Part shown: piece by piece, positions 38,401-44,728 of the stretch
Numbering within the stretch: position 1 is the first letter of the stretch
Layout: each line of letters begins with the position of its first letter
DNA from: Owenia fusiformis
Lineage: Eukaryota > Annelida > Polychaeta > Sabellida > Oweniidae
Assembly: GCA_903813345.2 (NCBI GenBank)
Contig: CAIIXF020000009.1
Coordinates: 25,332,740 to 25,396,739, forward strand
Length of the DNA: 64,000 bases
Reading direction: 5' to 3'
Translations under genes and position numbers: made by a program
Notes under the pieces: model-generated
The model's input: the letters and a program-made list of their open reading frames with translations, nothing else
Databases searched by the model: none
What the model was told of the DNA's origin: nothing

Positions 38401-38702
38401 TTCTTTGTATAGTTCAGCATACCTGAAACTGTACTTTGGTATCAGTTATGATCAGTTATGCTACGAGATGTGTAAAATAAATCAATGGTTACGAAAACAG
38501 ACATTGTGTTATTTGAATATGAATAATATAAGCCAGTAAAAATTGCTAATATAGGCGTTATACTCCAATGCACCATATCATTTTGATTGAATCAAAATTA
38601 ATGTATATTTCTTGTTGTTTAGGCTCTGGTAACCATGGTAATCTCATGCTGATTCTTGCAGTCATGGTTACAGGATTGGTAACTATAGGATACCTAGGAT
38701 AG
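17407..38702 (+). CDS. Stereocilin/otoancorin/mesothelin-family protein, about 2,330 aa, complete
   Basis: About 40 exons (listed separately). Family assignment rests on repeated helical segments with the pattern LxxLGxLVCxL...I, e.g. LTAMGTLVCVLDTSTIDPVEI-like and LRLIGELVCGASTDQITQIP, as in stereocilin, otoancorin and mesothelin, which form ARM-like superhelices. The N-terminus has a signal peptide. The C-terminus has a Tyr/Asp/Glu stretch, small residues and a hydrophobic tail ending at the stop (LMLILAVMVTGLVTIGYLG), typical of a GPI signal or short membrane anchor. Furin-like sites: GRGKR near residue 667, KRRKR near 868, NRRKR near 1984; mesothelin precursors are known to be furin-cleaved. 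A Thr/Asp/Glu-rich region fills residues 1130-1345. Vertebrate relatives act at apical extracellular attachments (otic matrices, mesothelium); a role in cell-matrix attachment is inference. It is longer than human stereocilin (about 1,775 aa). Confidence 0.82.
17840..17887 (+). CDS. Mesothelin-like exon 2: signal-peptide core
   Basis: 48 bp, phase 1-1, LITVSLFAVNDAQLS. Hydrophobic core followed by polar residues; cleavage probably near residues 20-23. Confidence 0.65.
18270..18600 (+). repeat. Two tandem copies of about 165 bp
   Basis: AACAATCAAATCTCATTTTG, CATGAAAGTTTGTGAAGT and ATTATTTCCCAGGTGACTGT each occur twice, about 165 bp apart, in intron 2. Confidence 0.8.
18651..19303. mobile_element. 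Inverted-repeat element, copy 1 (degraded ends)
   Basis: About 650 bp, similar throughout to 61288-62088. It keeps an internal hairpin, ATGACCTGAATCGATTGCAA and its complement, about 55 nt apart. Confidence 0.8.
20096..20253 (+). CDS. Mesothelin-like exon 3: acidic N-terminal segment
   Basis: Phase 1-0. Acidic sequence with MGGEYYGDDEMVWGSM and DEDPFAEL. The acceptor (TTGAAAG) has a poor pyrimidine tract, so the start is the weak point although the phase fits exon 2. Confidence 0.6.
20530..20789 (+). CDS. Mesothelin-like exon 4 (module A, 0 to 2)
   Basis: 260 bp. Charged helical sequence (KKLRARFGVVPDAIRKMVKR), closing YMADINTMAPDVLQNHTRRV. Confidence 0.75.
21051..21192 (+). CDS. Mesothelin-like exon 5 (module A, 2 to 0)
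   Basis: 142 bp after TTTTTTCAG. FACFLEDKSPCFSLVDRVGI; an N-glycosylation sequon (NKT) next to Cys. Confidence 0.8.
21380..21583 (+). CDS. Mesothelin-like exon 6 (module A, 204 bp)
   Basis: 68 codons, 0-0: LGSMLCEMPQKKVLELFNRL. Same length and phase as exon 24. The acceptor TTTGAAG is weak. Confidence 0.75.
21843..22066 (+). repeat. Dispersed repeat in intron 6
   Basis: Same family as 16430-16641 in opposite orientation: TTTGCACTTTGGATCCTTAA, then GATCTTTGGGAGATATTGGA and TGTACATGTTGCTTGCAATT. Confidence 0.7.
22138..22167 (+). CDS. Mesothelin-like exon 7: 30-bp microexon
   Basis: CKILKDLLME between TTTTCAG and GTAGGC. Same length and phase as exon 25 in module C. Confidence 0.7.
22240..22425. 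repeat. Palindromic repeat, solo core of the 15144 MITE
   Basis: Starts AAGGATGGGTATCGATATGG and ends with its near-complement. This is the inner palindrome of the intergenic MITE without the outer ends. Confidence 0.8.
22445..22530 (+). repeat. ATACG-type microsatellite
   Basis: Imperfect GATAC/AATAC pentamers in intron 7, just after the palindromic repeat. Confidence 0.85.
22595..22822 (+). CDS. Mesothelin-like exon 8 (module A)
   Basis: 76 codons, 0-0. DLTTLQPDVMRELPRSCVRI, then a basic stretch NLRGRRSKSSLK that might be a protease-sensitive loop. Confidence 0.78.
22995..23156 (+). CDS. Mesothelin-like exon 9 (module A, 162 bp)
   Basis: 54 codons, 0-0. DVTNLDTNFLADLPFEKRRR. Matches exons 17, 27 and 35 in length (153-165 bp) and phase. 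Confidence 0.8.
23203..23605. mobile_element. Inverted-repeat element with internal tRNA-like box
   Basis: Arms of about 84 bp (CCTCCTACCTCATACCCACC at 23203 and its complement ending 23605). The centre contains GGTTCAATTCC, a perfect match to the RNA polymerase III B-box, and TAGCAAGTTG, close to an A-box. Confidence 0.75.
23689..23913 (+). CDS. Mesothelin-like exon 10: Cys-rich segment
   Basis: 75 codons, 0-0. Six Cys, including WCDFDNIPAHLLCVM, KKCGLCND and FCQSDCTD, fitting an extracellular disulphide-bonded part. Confidence 0.8.
24179..24305 (+). CDS. Mesothelin-like exon 11
   Basis: PVGLFKEANVCFYEAIQGEF. The donor is uncertain: GTATGC at 24283 would give phase 2 and a stop in the next exon, so GTATCT at 24306 (phase 1) is preferred. 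Confidence 0.55.
24403..24493 (+). CDS. Mesothelin-like exon 12
   Basis: IRAIMDPTYNTFAFDDDIVD, then NMTCITYRF with an N-glycosylation sequon. Acceptor GAAATAG chosen for frame; the nearby TTTAAATAG at 24381 would need a phase-0 donor. Confidence 0.6.
24780..25085 (+). repeat. Two tandem copies of about 180 bp
   Basis: TTTGAAGCAAGTTGAAAAA, GACCTTGA...GGTCA and AGTCAGATTTGAACTT recur, in intron 12. Confidence 0.7.
25296..25829 (+). CDS. Mesothelin-like exon 13: long acidic spacer
   Basis: 534 bp, 2-2. MIGNGWWQCEKKRIWKKFVA, then an Asn/Thr/Asp-rich stretch with GRGKREVEE (possible proprotein cleavage) and LLDDDPLDHLEELEERL. The reading frame stays open to a TAA at 25840-25842, but the donor at 25830 joins exon 14 in frame. 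Confidence 0.8.
26012..26108 (+). CDS. Mesothelin-like exon 14 (module B, 2 to 0)
   Basis: 97 bp. SEIVDLDIAKAGSIVCESPN. Same phase pair as exons 5, 23 and 32. Confidence 0.8.
26268..26541 (+). CDS. Mesothelin-like exon 15 (module B) ending in a furin-like site
   Basis: 274 bp, 0 to 1. Three Cys, three N-glycosylation sequons near the end (NST, NSS-type run, NAT), then KGKRRKRET, a strong furin consensus. Confidence 0.8.
26835..27043 (+). CDS. Mesothelin-like exon 16 (module B, 1 to 0)
   Basis: LTSESLTSMFESLGAPCGYS, then DEQLGAFNESVTLAL, with a sequon (NES). Confidence 0.8.
27336..27500 (+). CDS. Mesothelin-like exon 17 (module B, 165 bp)
   Basis: 55 codons, 0-0. DVDLAIFGSLLQGLDPMGVK. Acceptor TTAAAG is weak but frame and length match the other modules. 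Confidence 0.72.
28157..28281 (+). CDS. Mesothelin-like exon 18 (module B, 0 to 2)
   Basis: LTAMGTLVCVLDTSTIDPVE: the clearest family signature. Donor A|GTAAGT is strong and precedes an in-frame TAG. Confidence 0.8.
28586..28729 (+). CDS. Mesothelin-like exon 19 (start uncertain)
   Basis: Reads MRELSIIEYCWSDDDVKNLL and later LPAEDVADLGLW. Starting after CCAG at 28585 fits its counterpart exon 37 in length, but puts the frame one base off exon 18. Starting at 28602 restores frame but loses about six residues. Confidence 0.55.
28962..29050 (+). CDS. Mesothelin-like exon 20 (module B, 1 to 0)
   Basis: 89 bp. TDADVLHEYVRLVEQ. Counterpart of exon 38 by phase and length. Confidence 0.75.
29605..30459 (+). 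CDS. Mesothelin-like exon 21: Thr/Asp/Glu-rich repeat exon
   Basis: 855 bp, 0-0. After a Cys-containing start (CDEHPLLNDCG), about 210 residues of TDET-, TGET- and TDKT-type repeats, then a folded-looking end with four Cys (VECPKPDAFSVENLRDISCD, NSCVDLNFM, AEC). Likely an O-glycosylated, extended, strongly acidic stalk between modules B and C. It is coded by a degenerate GAGACT minisatellite, so length may vary between alleles. Confidence 0.85.
30614..30707. mobile_element. 94-bp MITE just before exon 22
   Basis: GCCCGAGTCACATTTCCTCC at the left and the complement of GCCCGAGTCATTTTTGCTCC at the right. The element ends 17 bp before the exon. Confidence 0.75.
30724..30869 (+). CDS. Mesothelin-like exon 22 (module C, 0 to 2)
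   Basis: ITTNLLAILAESDLNENHKV, then KGKLKAKIEQLQ. Begins 17 bp after a small inverted-repeat element. Confidence 0.8.
31266..31353 (+). CDS. Mesothelin-like exon 23 (module C, 2 to 0)
   Basis: 88 bp. FAYLDDVELNDVFLRGVLAF; aligns with FACFLED of exon 5. Confidence 0.8.
31441..31591. mobile_element. TA-flanked MITE (GTGGAACAC family)
   Basis: 151 bp, TA on both sides, ends CAGTAAAATATGTGTGAGTG and the complement of CAGTACAACTTGTAAAGTGG. Resembles pogo/Tigger-type ends. Second copy at 46369-46525. Confidence 0.75.
31864..32067 (+). CDS. Mesothelin-like exon 24 (module C, 204 bp)
   Basis: 68 codons, 0-0. MRGCVKELRRFMCHISTTTA; the Cys spacing resembles exon 6. Confidence 0.82.
32352..32381 (+). 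CDS. Mesothelin-like exon 25: 30-bp microexon
   Basis: ENRIAQVKLE between TTTCAG and GTATGT; counterpart of exon 7. Confidence 0.7.
32510..32761 (+). CDS. Mesothelin-like exon 26 (module C)
   Basis: 84 codons, 0-0. LRVSTFESLANVDVSVATAL, ending EELALTQV. Confidence 0.8.
33083..33235 (+). CDS. Mesothelin-like exon 27 (module C, 153 bp)
   Basis: 51 codons, 0-0. TNLSPDEIDKAPADIKCNME. Confidence 0.8.
33501..33686 (+). CDS. Mesothelin-like exon 28 (module C)
   Basis: 62 codons, 0-0. GVTREDFGNIPNDKNIWDVM; position and phase as exon 10. Confidence 0.8.
33838..33935 (+). CDS. Mesothelin-like exon 29
   Basis: 98 bp, 0 to 2. VKEAIQPRLDTGISKIEEIE. Confidence 0.78.
34055..34178 (+). CDS. Mesothelin-like exon 30
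   Basis: 124 bp, 2 to 0. LKQFSPEVQKHVLKSAFPTN. Its donor is followed after 8 nt by a perfect 40-bp palindrome. Confidence 0.8.
34187..34226. repeat. Perfect 40-bp palindrome beside a splice donor
   Basis: 19-bp arms AAAACTACAGTAAAATAGT and exact complement around TG; begins 9 bp after the last base of exon 30. Confidence 0.9.
34494..34690 (+). CDS. Mesothelin-like exon 31 (module D, 0 to 2)
   Basis: CEMDTQALSVMTSDDLAMLI, ending ENFGLAYI. Donor GTATTT is weak; without splicing a TAG follows five codons on. Confidence 0.75.
34881..34971 (+). CDS. Mesothelin-like exon 32 (module D, 2 to 0)
   Basis: 91 bp. YDTGFSTLSQEHAGLMKHII, then TYCGLDSAPA. Confidence 0.82.
35750..35941 (+). CDS. Mesothelin-like exon 33 with furin-like site
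   Basis: 64 codons, 0-0 if the donor is GGT|GTGATG. IMAAELSALATIWEEQDALA, ending SGGNRRKRG. Other donors (G|GTGTGA, AT|GTAAAA) put the next exon out of frame. Confidence 0.62.
36022..36261 (+). CDS. Mesothelin-like exon 34 (module D)
   Basis: FPALVEITCELLHTLGSTTA, then SSQLSGLAKDEFTDCATMLG. The start is taken at the second AG of CAGTAG (36020-36021), since using the first one gives stops in all usable frames. Confidence 0.65.
36506..36664 (+). CDS. Mesothelin-like exon 35 (module D, 159 bp)
   Basis: 53 codons, 0-0. LRGIVSGLSVDNIKKLQLTT, ending NHGNWDDAAK. Confidence 0.85.
37009..37154 (+). CDS. Mesothelin-like exon 36 (0 to 2)
   Basis: LRLIGELVCGASTDQITQIP: family signature, counterpart of exon 18. 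Confidence 0.85.
37334..37476 (+). CDS. Mesothelin-like exon 37 (2 to 1)
   Basis: 143 bp. VKEVGAARTCIGQQWTHYAQ; counterpart of exon 19. Confidence 0.82.
37740..37837 (+). CDS. Mesothelin-like exon 38 (1 to 0)
   Basis: 98 bp. LPKDNIKQMTRAQIQQITPA, then TITKIPNINFC. Confidence 0.82.
38156..38339 (+). CDS. Mesothelin-like exon 39
   Basis: FAWFSVNQASSVTMGQLAGL, then a YYYYYDSDDDEG stretch. Five Tyr next to acidic residues fit tyrosine sulphation just outside the anchor (inference). Confidence 0.82.
38623..38702 (+). CDS. Mesothelin-like exon 40: hydrophobic tail and stop
   Basis: Starts phase 1; SGNHGN, then LMLILAVMVTGLVTIGYLG and TAG at 38700-38702. With no cytoplasmic residues after the hydrophobic run, a GPI signal is more likely than a transmembrane anchor. 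Confidence 0.85.
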
Positions 38703-38844
38703 GATGCCTAACAACGGCCTCATTATTCCATTCCATCCATCTTCTGGAAGTTCTTGTTAAATATGAACCTGGAGTTCTGAACTAGAACAATCAATTGTTA
38801 TGAAAGAAAGATGTGATGTGGACATTTCCATGGACGTTTATTTA

Positions 38845-38850
38845 AATAAA
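38845..38850 (+). terminator. Candidate polyadenylation signal of the mesothelin-like gene
   Basis: AATAAA 143 bp after the stop codon. Another candidate lies near 40290. Confidence 0.5.
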
Positions 38851-39739
38851 AGAGGAACATGATATGACATGGGACTTTGAAAGTTCCATCGATGCATTTT
38901 AGTATTTTACATTTAGGGATATTTTTCTATTATATTCTATTTATAACACTAGCCAGGGTCTCTGGTTATACATAATGAAAGACTTGAACTCACGACTTTA
39001 CTCACATACTCTCATTTAGATATTTTGAATTCGTCAGTTTCCTATTTGAGATTTCTTGGTTGAATGTCACAGTCAAACATTTTGTATCAGTAAACAAAAC
39101 GTAAAGGAGTCCAGAAAACACTGTTCTAACATTTAAGGTTATTTTTGAGACATTGTGTGGCAAATGATAGAGACCATTTGAAAATGATTTTTTGGAACTT
39201 GTTCACAATTTTACTTTATGATTAACACACAGCACTTTGCGGATTTTTTAACTATTTTTTATTTCATGAAAATCTTTTTACTGTCATTTGAGAAAAGGAC
39301 GGGGAAAGGGGATTCCGTTGAAGGTTGACATTCTTGTATCCTAAACTTCAAACCTTCTGATCAGCTATCAAATCTCATTCCAGCTGTATATATCACCCTA
39401 AACATGATGGGTGTAAAGGGGCAGAAATGTTGCTTCCAAAATGTTACACACTGTCATTTGCTGCCGGCTACTAAGGTTTATTCCTGTTTGGATTTGGTAT
39501 TCAGTCTTTAATGACCGTAAAATGAAATACGTTCTACCCTGAAGTGTGTAATGAGCGCATTCTGCACTGTTTCCAGCAACTACATTTATATTTTGCATTT
39601 GCGTATAATAATGGATGGTTTAAATATTTTGTACACGTCGATCAACTGCTTAGACTTAGACTATCAGTATATTAAGTGTGTAAGGAATCCATAAAAGCCC
39701 GTCGCATACGTCAAGTGGGCACATTACGCAGGACCTCCA

Positions 39740-39955
39740 ATAGCGGATCTGGGAACCAACAAGGGGGTCCCAAATTTCAGGTCAGAGAAAAAAATTTGGG
39801 CCCCTAAAACCCAAAAGTGGGCCCAAATTTTGAGGCCCATTTTCTTCAAAATTTGGCCTGAAATAACAATTAAGGCCTTAAAAAGCACAGTAATGACCAA
39901 AAAGGCCCACTTTTTGGGGCCTTAAGGCTTTTTGACCCCCTCCCAGATCCGCCAG
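39740..39955. mobile_element. hAT-type MITE with perfect 8-bp target duplication
   Basis: 216 bp bounded by GACCTCCA at 39732-39739 and again at 39956-39963. Ends ATAGCGGATCTGGGA and the complement of ACTGGCGGATCTGGGA. The 8-bp duplication defines the hAT type. Confidence 0.9.
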
Positions 39956-40323
39956 TGACCTCCATATTGTGTGAGAACTCACATAGTGTCCCGTGGTACT
40001 TTATGCGACTAATGGGACTCTGTGTGACATGCCCGGTGCCCCATTAGACTATGCTGGGCTTTAAGGACGATGCCATATCGATGGTATATATTGTTGCTCT
40101 AAATTGAAAAGTTCTGATGGGAATGATCCTGTTTCAAAAATGAAGCTGAGAAATCTGTTAAGGAAGTAAGGTGTGGTATTGATAAAGATATCCTGTATTT
40201 CCTTGATTGATTAAAATAGTGGATGGTGGACTGATCTTTGGATCGCAACGCTGGAATAGAAACTGAACTTGAACTATCATGTTAATAAAATATGACTATC
40301 ACAAATGCTTTGTTGTTGTTTTT

Positions 40324-42000
40324 AGCTCACACGGTGAGCTTTTGCAATCACTCACTTGTCCGTCTGTCTGTCTGTCCGTCTGTTAAATATTAATATGGGT
40401 ATTTCCTATAATTAATATATACTGGATTTTAACTTACCAAATATGACTTCAATATTAATATGGGTTTAAACCTATAATGTATTAAATACTGGATATGACA
40501 AGTAAATAAAATCAATTATAATCTACCTATATGATGTAGATATCCAAATGTTGGTCTGAATTTATCTTTGTGGAAAGATTGTATGCTTCAGTTGCTCTAT
40601 AACAAAACATGTGGGACAGTGTATCTATATATTACAAGATGTCCGTCTGTCCGTCCGTCCGTCAACAATAGTGGCACGTTTTAAAATCTCTGTCGATAGG
40701 ATTTCCGTTTTACGTTATTTCTGTTCAACATCAATACAAAAAACTCCACTATGACTCCTGGTTCAAAAGCTCGCGTATTTTCAAGATGGCCGCCATTTTT
40801 GTCTCGCGAAATTCATTTTGACCCATTTCCTAGCTTTACAAATAATGTCAGGTGTCCTGCATTGTTAAAGTCCATGTCAATGTGAAGAGTAGTTATATCA
40901 AATAATTTTGTTACAAAAAATCAGCAAAAAATTATATCCATTTTTTTATTTTCAGCCATTTTAGTTAACATTGATTTGTCCAACTGACTCGCGAAATCCA
41001 CTTTTCCGTCAACAATAGTGGCACGTTTTAAAACCTCTGTCTATAGGATCACCGTTTTAAGTTATTCCTGTTCAACATCAATACAGAAAACTCCCCTATG
41101 ACTCCTGGTTCAAAGGCTCGCCTATTATCAAAATGGCCGCCATTTTTGTCTCACAAACTTTTGACCCATTTCCTAGCTTTACAAATAATTTCCGGTGTCC
41201 TGCATTGTAAAAATCCATGTCAATGTAAAGATTAGTTGTATGAAATAATTTTCTTACAAAAATTCAGCAAAAAATGATATCCATTTTTTTTATTTTCAGC
41301 CATTTTAGTTAACATTGATTTGACCATCTGTCTCGCGAAATCCACTTTTGAACCAAACCTCCGTCGATAGGATTCCCGTTTTAAGTTATTTTTGTTCAAC
41401 ATTAATACAAAAAAACTCCCCTATGACTGCGGGTTCAAAAATTCGCCTTTTCAAAATGGCTGCCATTTTTGTTTCGCGAAATTCACTTTTGGCCCATTTC
41501 CCAGCTTTACAAATAATTCCAAGTGTCCTGCATTGTAAAAAGCCATTTCACTCTGAAGAGAAGTTGTATGAAATAATTTTGTTACAAAAATCGGCAAAAA
41601 TCATGTCCTTTTTTTATTTTCAGCCATTTTAGTTAACATTGATTTGTCCATCTGTCTCTCAGTCAGTCCAAAATAGTGGCAAGTTTTAAAACCTCTGTCT
41701 GTCAACACTAGGCTTTTTGTTCAACATCAATAAAGAAAAAAAACCTGTGACTCCTGCTTCAAATTCTCGCCTATTTTCAAATTGGCAACCATTTTTGTCT
41801 CGGAAAATTCACCTTTGGCCCATTTCCTAGCTTTACAAATAAGTTCAGGTGTCCTGCATTGTAAAAAGCCATGTCTTTGTAAAGAGTAGTTGTATGAAAT
41901 AATTTTGTTACAAAAAATCGGCAAAAAATCATATCCGTTTTTTTTTATTTTCACTTTTGACCAACACCATGTGAGCCTAGTACCCACGGTACTAATTTTT
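40324..42000. mobile_element. Composite element of four roughly 340-bp tandem units
   Basis: Begins with the foldback AGCTCACACGGTGAGCT and a GTCC/GTCT microsatellite. Units from about 40655, 41005, 41345 and 41660 share CCTCTGTC...AGGAT, AAAATGGCCGCCATTTTTGT, CATTTCCTAGCTTTACAAAT and TTTTAGTTAACATTGATTTG. Ends near the hairpin AGTACCCACGGTACT. Superfamily not assigned. Confidence 0.75.
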
Positions 42001-42154
42001 TAACATAGGTATAGCAACATATAATTGTTGCAATATCGACGTTTTCTGGGTTTTCCTATATTTCTGAGAGTTGACTTGATACATCGAGAAGTCACTTTCC
42101 TGAGACTTACTCTGTTCCTTCACAATGGTGATTAAAAATGTGATAATCTACCAG

Positions 42155-42270
42155 CAGGCCCGTAACCAGGATTTTGTCAGGGGGTTCACCTTTTAAGAAA
42201 TTCTCGGGGAGTTCACTTTTGACAATTTTGGCCAAAAAGGGTCAAAATCACTTTAAAAGTGCTCAGAATG
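42155..42270. mobile_element. hAT-like element fragment
   Basis: CAGGCCCGTAACCAGGATTT, then GGGGGTTCACCTTTTAAGAA; related to 63322-63522. Right end not found. Confidence 0.5.
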
Positions 42271-44578
42271 GTGCCACATATCCCATGTTACTTTCCCACA
42301 GGGAAAACTCGTTGTTGTTTTCAGCATTATTTTGGTCATCGAAATAATTTTCTTCAAAACTAGACTTTCAATACCAGAAGTAGAAGAAGTTTTAGACCCC
42401 TTGTTGAATAATCTTTTCATGTAATAAAAATCAGAAAAAGAAGATCCTCTTTTGAGTAAATAGGAATTGTTCGATTGATAGTGTCCATCATGGGTACTTC
42501 ACTTGAAAGAACATATTGTTAATAAAAAACACTGTATCATTGTGTATTTGTGACCCGGGATTTGTGACCAGAAAGTACTCATTGTGAAAGATATGACCGT
42601 GTAGTAAAATTACTTGCCATACTACACATGGACCTTTTTAAACAACAATTTAAGTGGAATGAGTTACTTCCTGCGAAAATTTTATTGTGAATTTTGATTT
42701 CCAAAATCTAAAATGGCTCTCGAAGTGAGTGATCAGGGAAGGAGCATTTCTTCTATTCAGTGGGCCGGCATATTTGATTTCTGTGTGTAATTTTCTATCA
42801 TATTAAAACAACGTTGACTGGCACAGTTATTAATCTTTATTTCACCCCTCACATTTTCTGAAAATGTCGGGATAAATACCCATTTACACAATGTTAAAAA
42901 ATCTAAATGTCAGAATATAGTTAAACGTTACATGGCAATGGAGTTAAACATGCTGGTTGAAAAATCAAGAAAATGTGACTTTTAGTGTATTCAAAACAAA
43001 ACACACCAAAAACGTAAAATACTTTGAAACTAAAGAATGACATTTTCACATGCATCCCCTTTTTCCATACGGCAGAGAAGGAAAATATATGAGTGTCCCT
43101 ATCCAAAATCAATCAAGTACTATTACTCCCGGGGCTCAAATAGAAGATGGGTAACGAGGGTTGCACTAGACGAAACAAATGTCAATTTATATGATGGAAA
43201 ATAAAAATACGAAATAATTAATATCACCCAATGTATAATAGAAGATAAGTTTGACAGGATGAAACTTATATTGTTAAAAATAATTATAAAACCATATTCT
43301 CGAGGACATCAGTAGATTATTGCTTCAATTTATATTATGTTGTAACAATTTCGTTTGACCTATTATATTCTGTGTTGAGATTTAGAGATAACCCAATCTG
43401 AAAGATGTGAAATCACTAAAAAAAAGATTAAAACGTTCTGTAAAGTAAGTAAACATAATCAAACAAATAATAATATTGCATTCATAAGCGAATGTTACTA
43501 TTGTTCGTGCTTTGCATCTTTAATTTCAGAAATGAGAGCCTGTTTTAATGTCGAAATAGTCGAATGTATTTTGGAATATTTTGTTCGGCGAAAAAAATCA
43601 GCTGACCCAATTCTAAGCTTACTGTTTTTTATCATGTAGTTTAAACTTTTCATTTGATAGGGGTCACTAGAAGAGAGATTGACAAATATGATTCTTAAAT
43701 CAGTATTTTGTCGCAGATTCAAGCCTGACCCTTTGTTAGGTCTATTCTTCTTCTTCTGATAATGTCTAAACTATGCAGCATTTGCTGAAATGATTGAAAA
43801 ATTTGATATGAGTTTCATATGCTGAGCAAAATTATTCCATGCTGTCATGTCAACAACCAATGGGAAGAGTGAACGAAGAAATCCCTGCAAATGATTTAAA
43901 TAATGAAGTAGGGATATACCCTCATCTGTATCTGACTTACTTCAACCAGAAATCAGTGTGTCAACCTTATTTTCTGTAGTGTGGGTATAACAATGAAATC
44001 TCAGTGATTTCCCCCAACATTAAAGCGAGTGGACGCAGCACCCATCTGAGATTTTAAAAACAGGCTTGCACCCACATGAAAATACATTTGCACCCACTTG
44101 AAAATGAGAAAAATCGTGAAAAATGGCTATATTTTGACCAATTTCAGTGTGAATTGTGAAAATGAGAATTTTGCACCCAGTTGAGAAAAAATCCTTGGGA
44201 GATCACTAAATCTTATACACAAAATTATCAATTTGAAGAAGAATTACTTCACAAAAATAAACAGTTCTTTCTTTCTATATCTCTGCTAGCCAATAGATTT
44301 ATACGCAATTGTTCAGAATGACAACAATATTCTCATCTCGCGTGTTGAAGAGCTCAACATGTCTATCACATATTAGTCTATTATTTTTAAGTCGCTCATT
44401 AATAAGAATCAATTCTCTTTTTATTTATGTTTATTTTATCCACCAGAATTTGTGTGCTTACATGTATTATATAAAATACATAAGGGGTTGAAATTATTTT
44501 GTTACATACAATAATAAAAAAAGAATAAAATGTTTATGTACAACCACTTCAATATTTGACTTTTATTATTATTTCAGA

Positions 44579-44728
44579 ATGGCCAAGGCCCCTGCTAAAT
44601 CAGATGAGTCATTTTCATCCAAGTTTAAAAATCTCTTGCGTATAGGAAGTGGAAAAAGTCCTGTTTTGCAAAATGTCCAGGTTAAGCCACAAACAAAGGA
44701 AATAATCATCACCCCAGAGCTGTTAAAG
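44579..44728 (+). CDS. TSC2: TSC2 coding exon 1
   Basis: 50 codons, 0-0. ATG one base after the acceptor [26 protein letters not shown] aligns with the human start. Confidence 0.95.

Larger units (their letters stand above)
38851..44577. other. Intergenic region with repeats
   Basis: No exon supported. Holds a hAT-type MITE (39740-39955), a tandem element (40324-42000), a hAT-like fragment (42155 on) and AT-rich sequence. The promoter and 5' non-coding exon of TSC2 are expected here but I cannot place them. Confidence 0.5.

Noticed and set aside
43498-43722. Minus-strand frame with LRIIFVN, faintly like the end of some retroelement reverse-transcriptase proteins
   Set aside because: Too short and too weak to assign; no other retroelement motif nearby.
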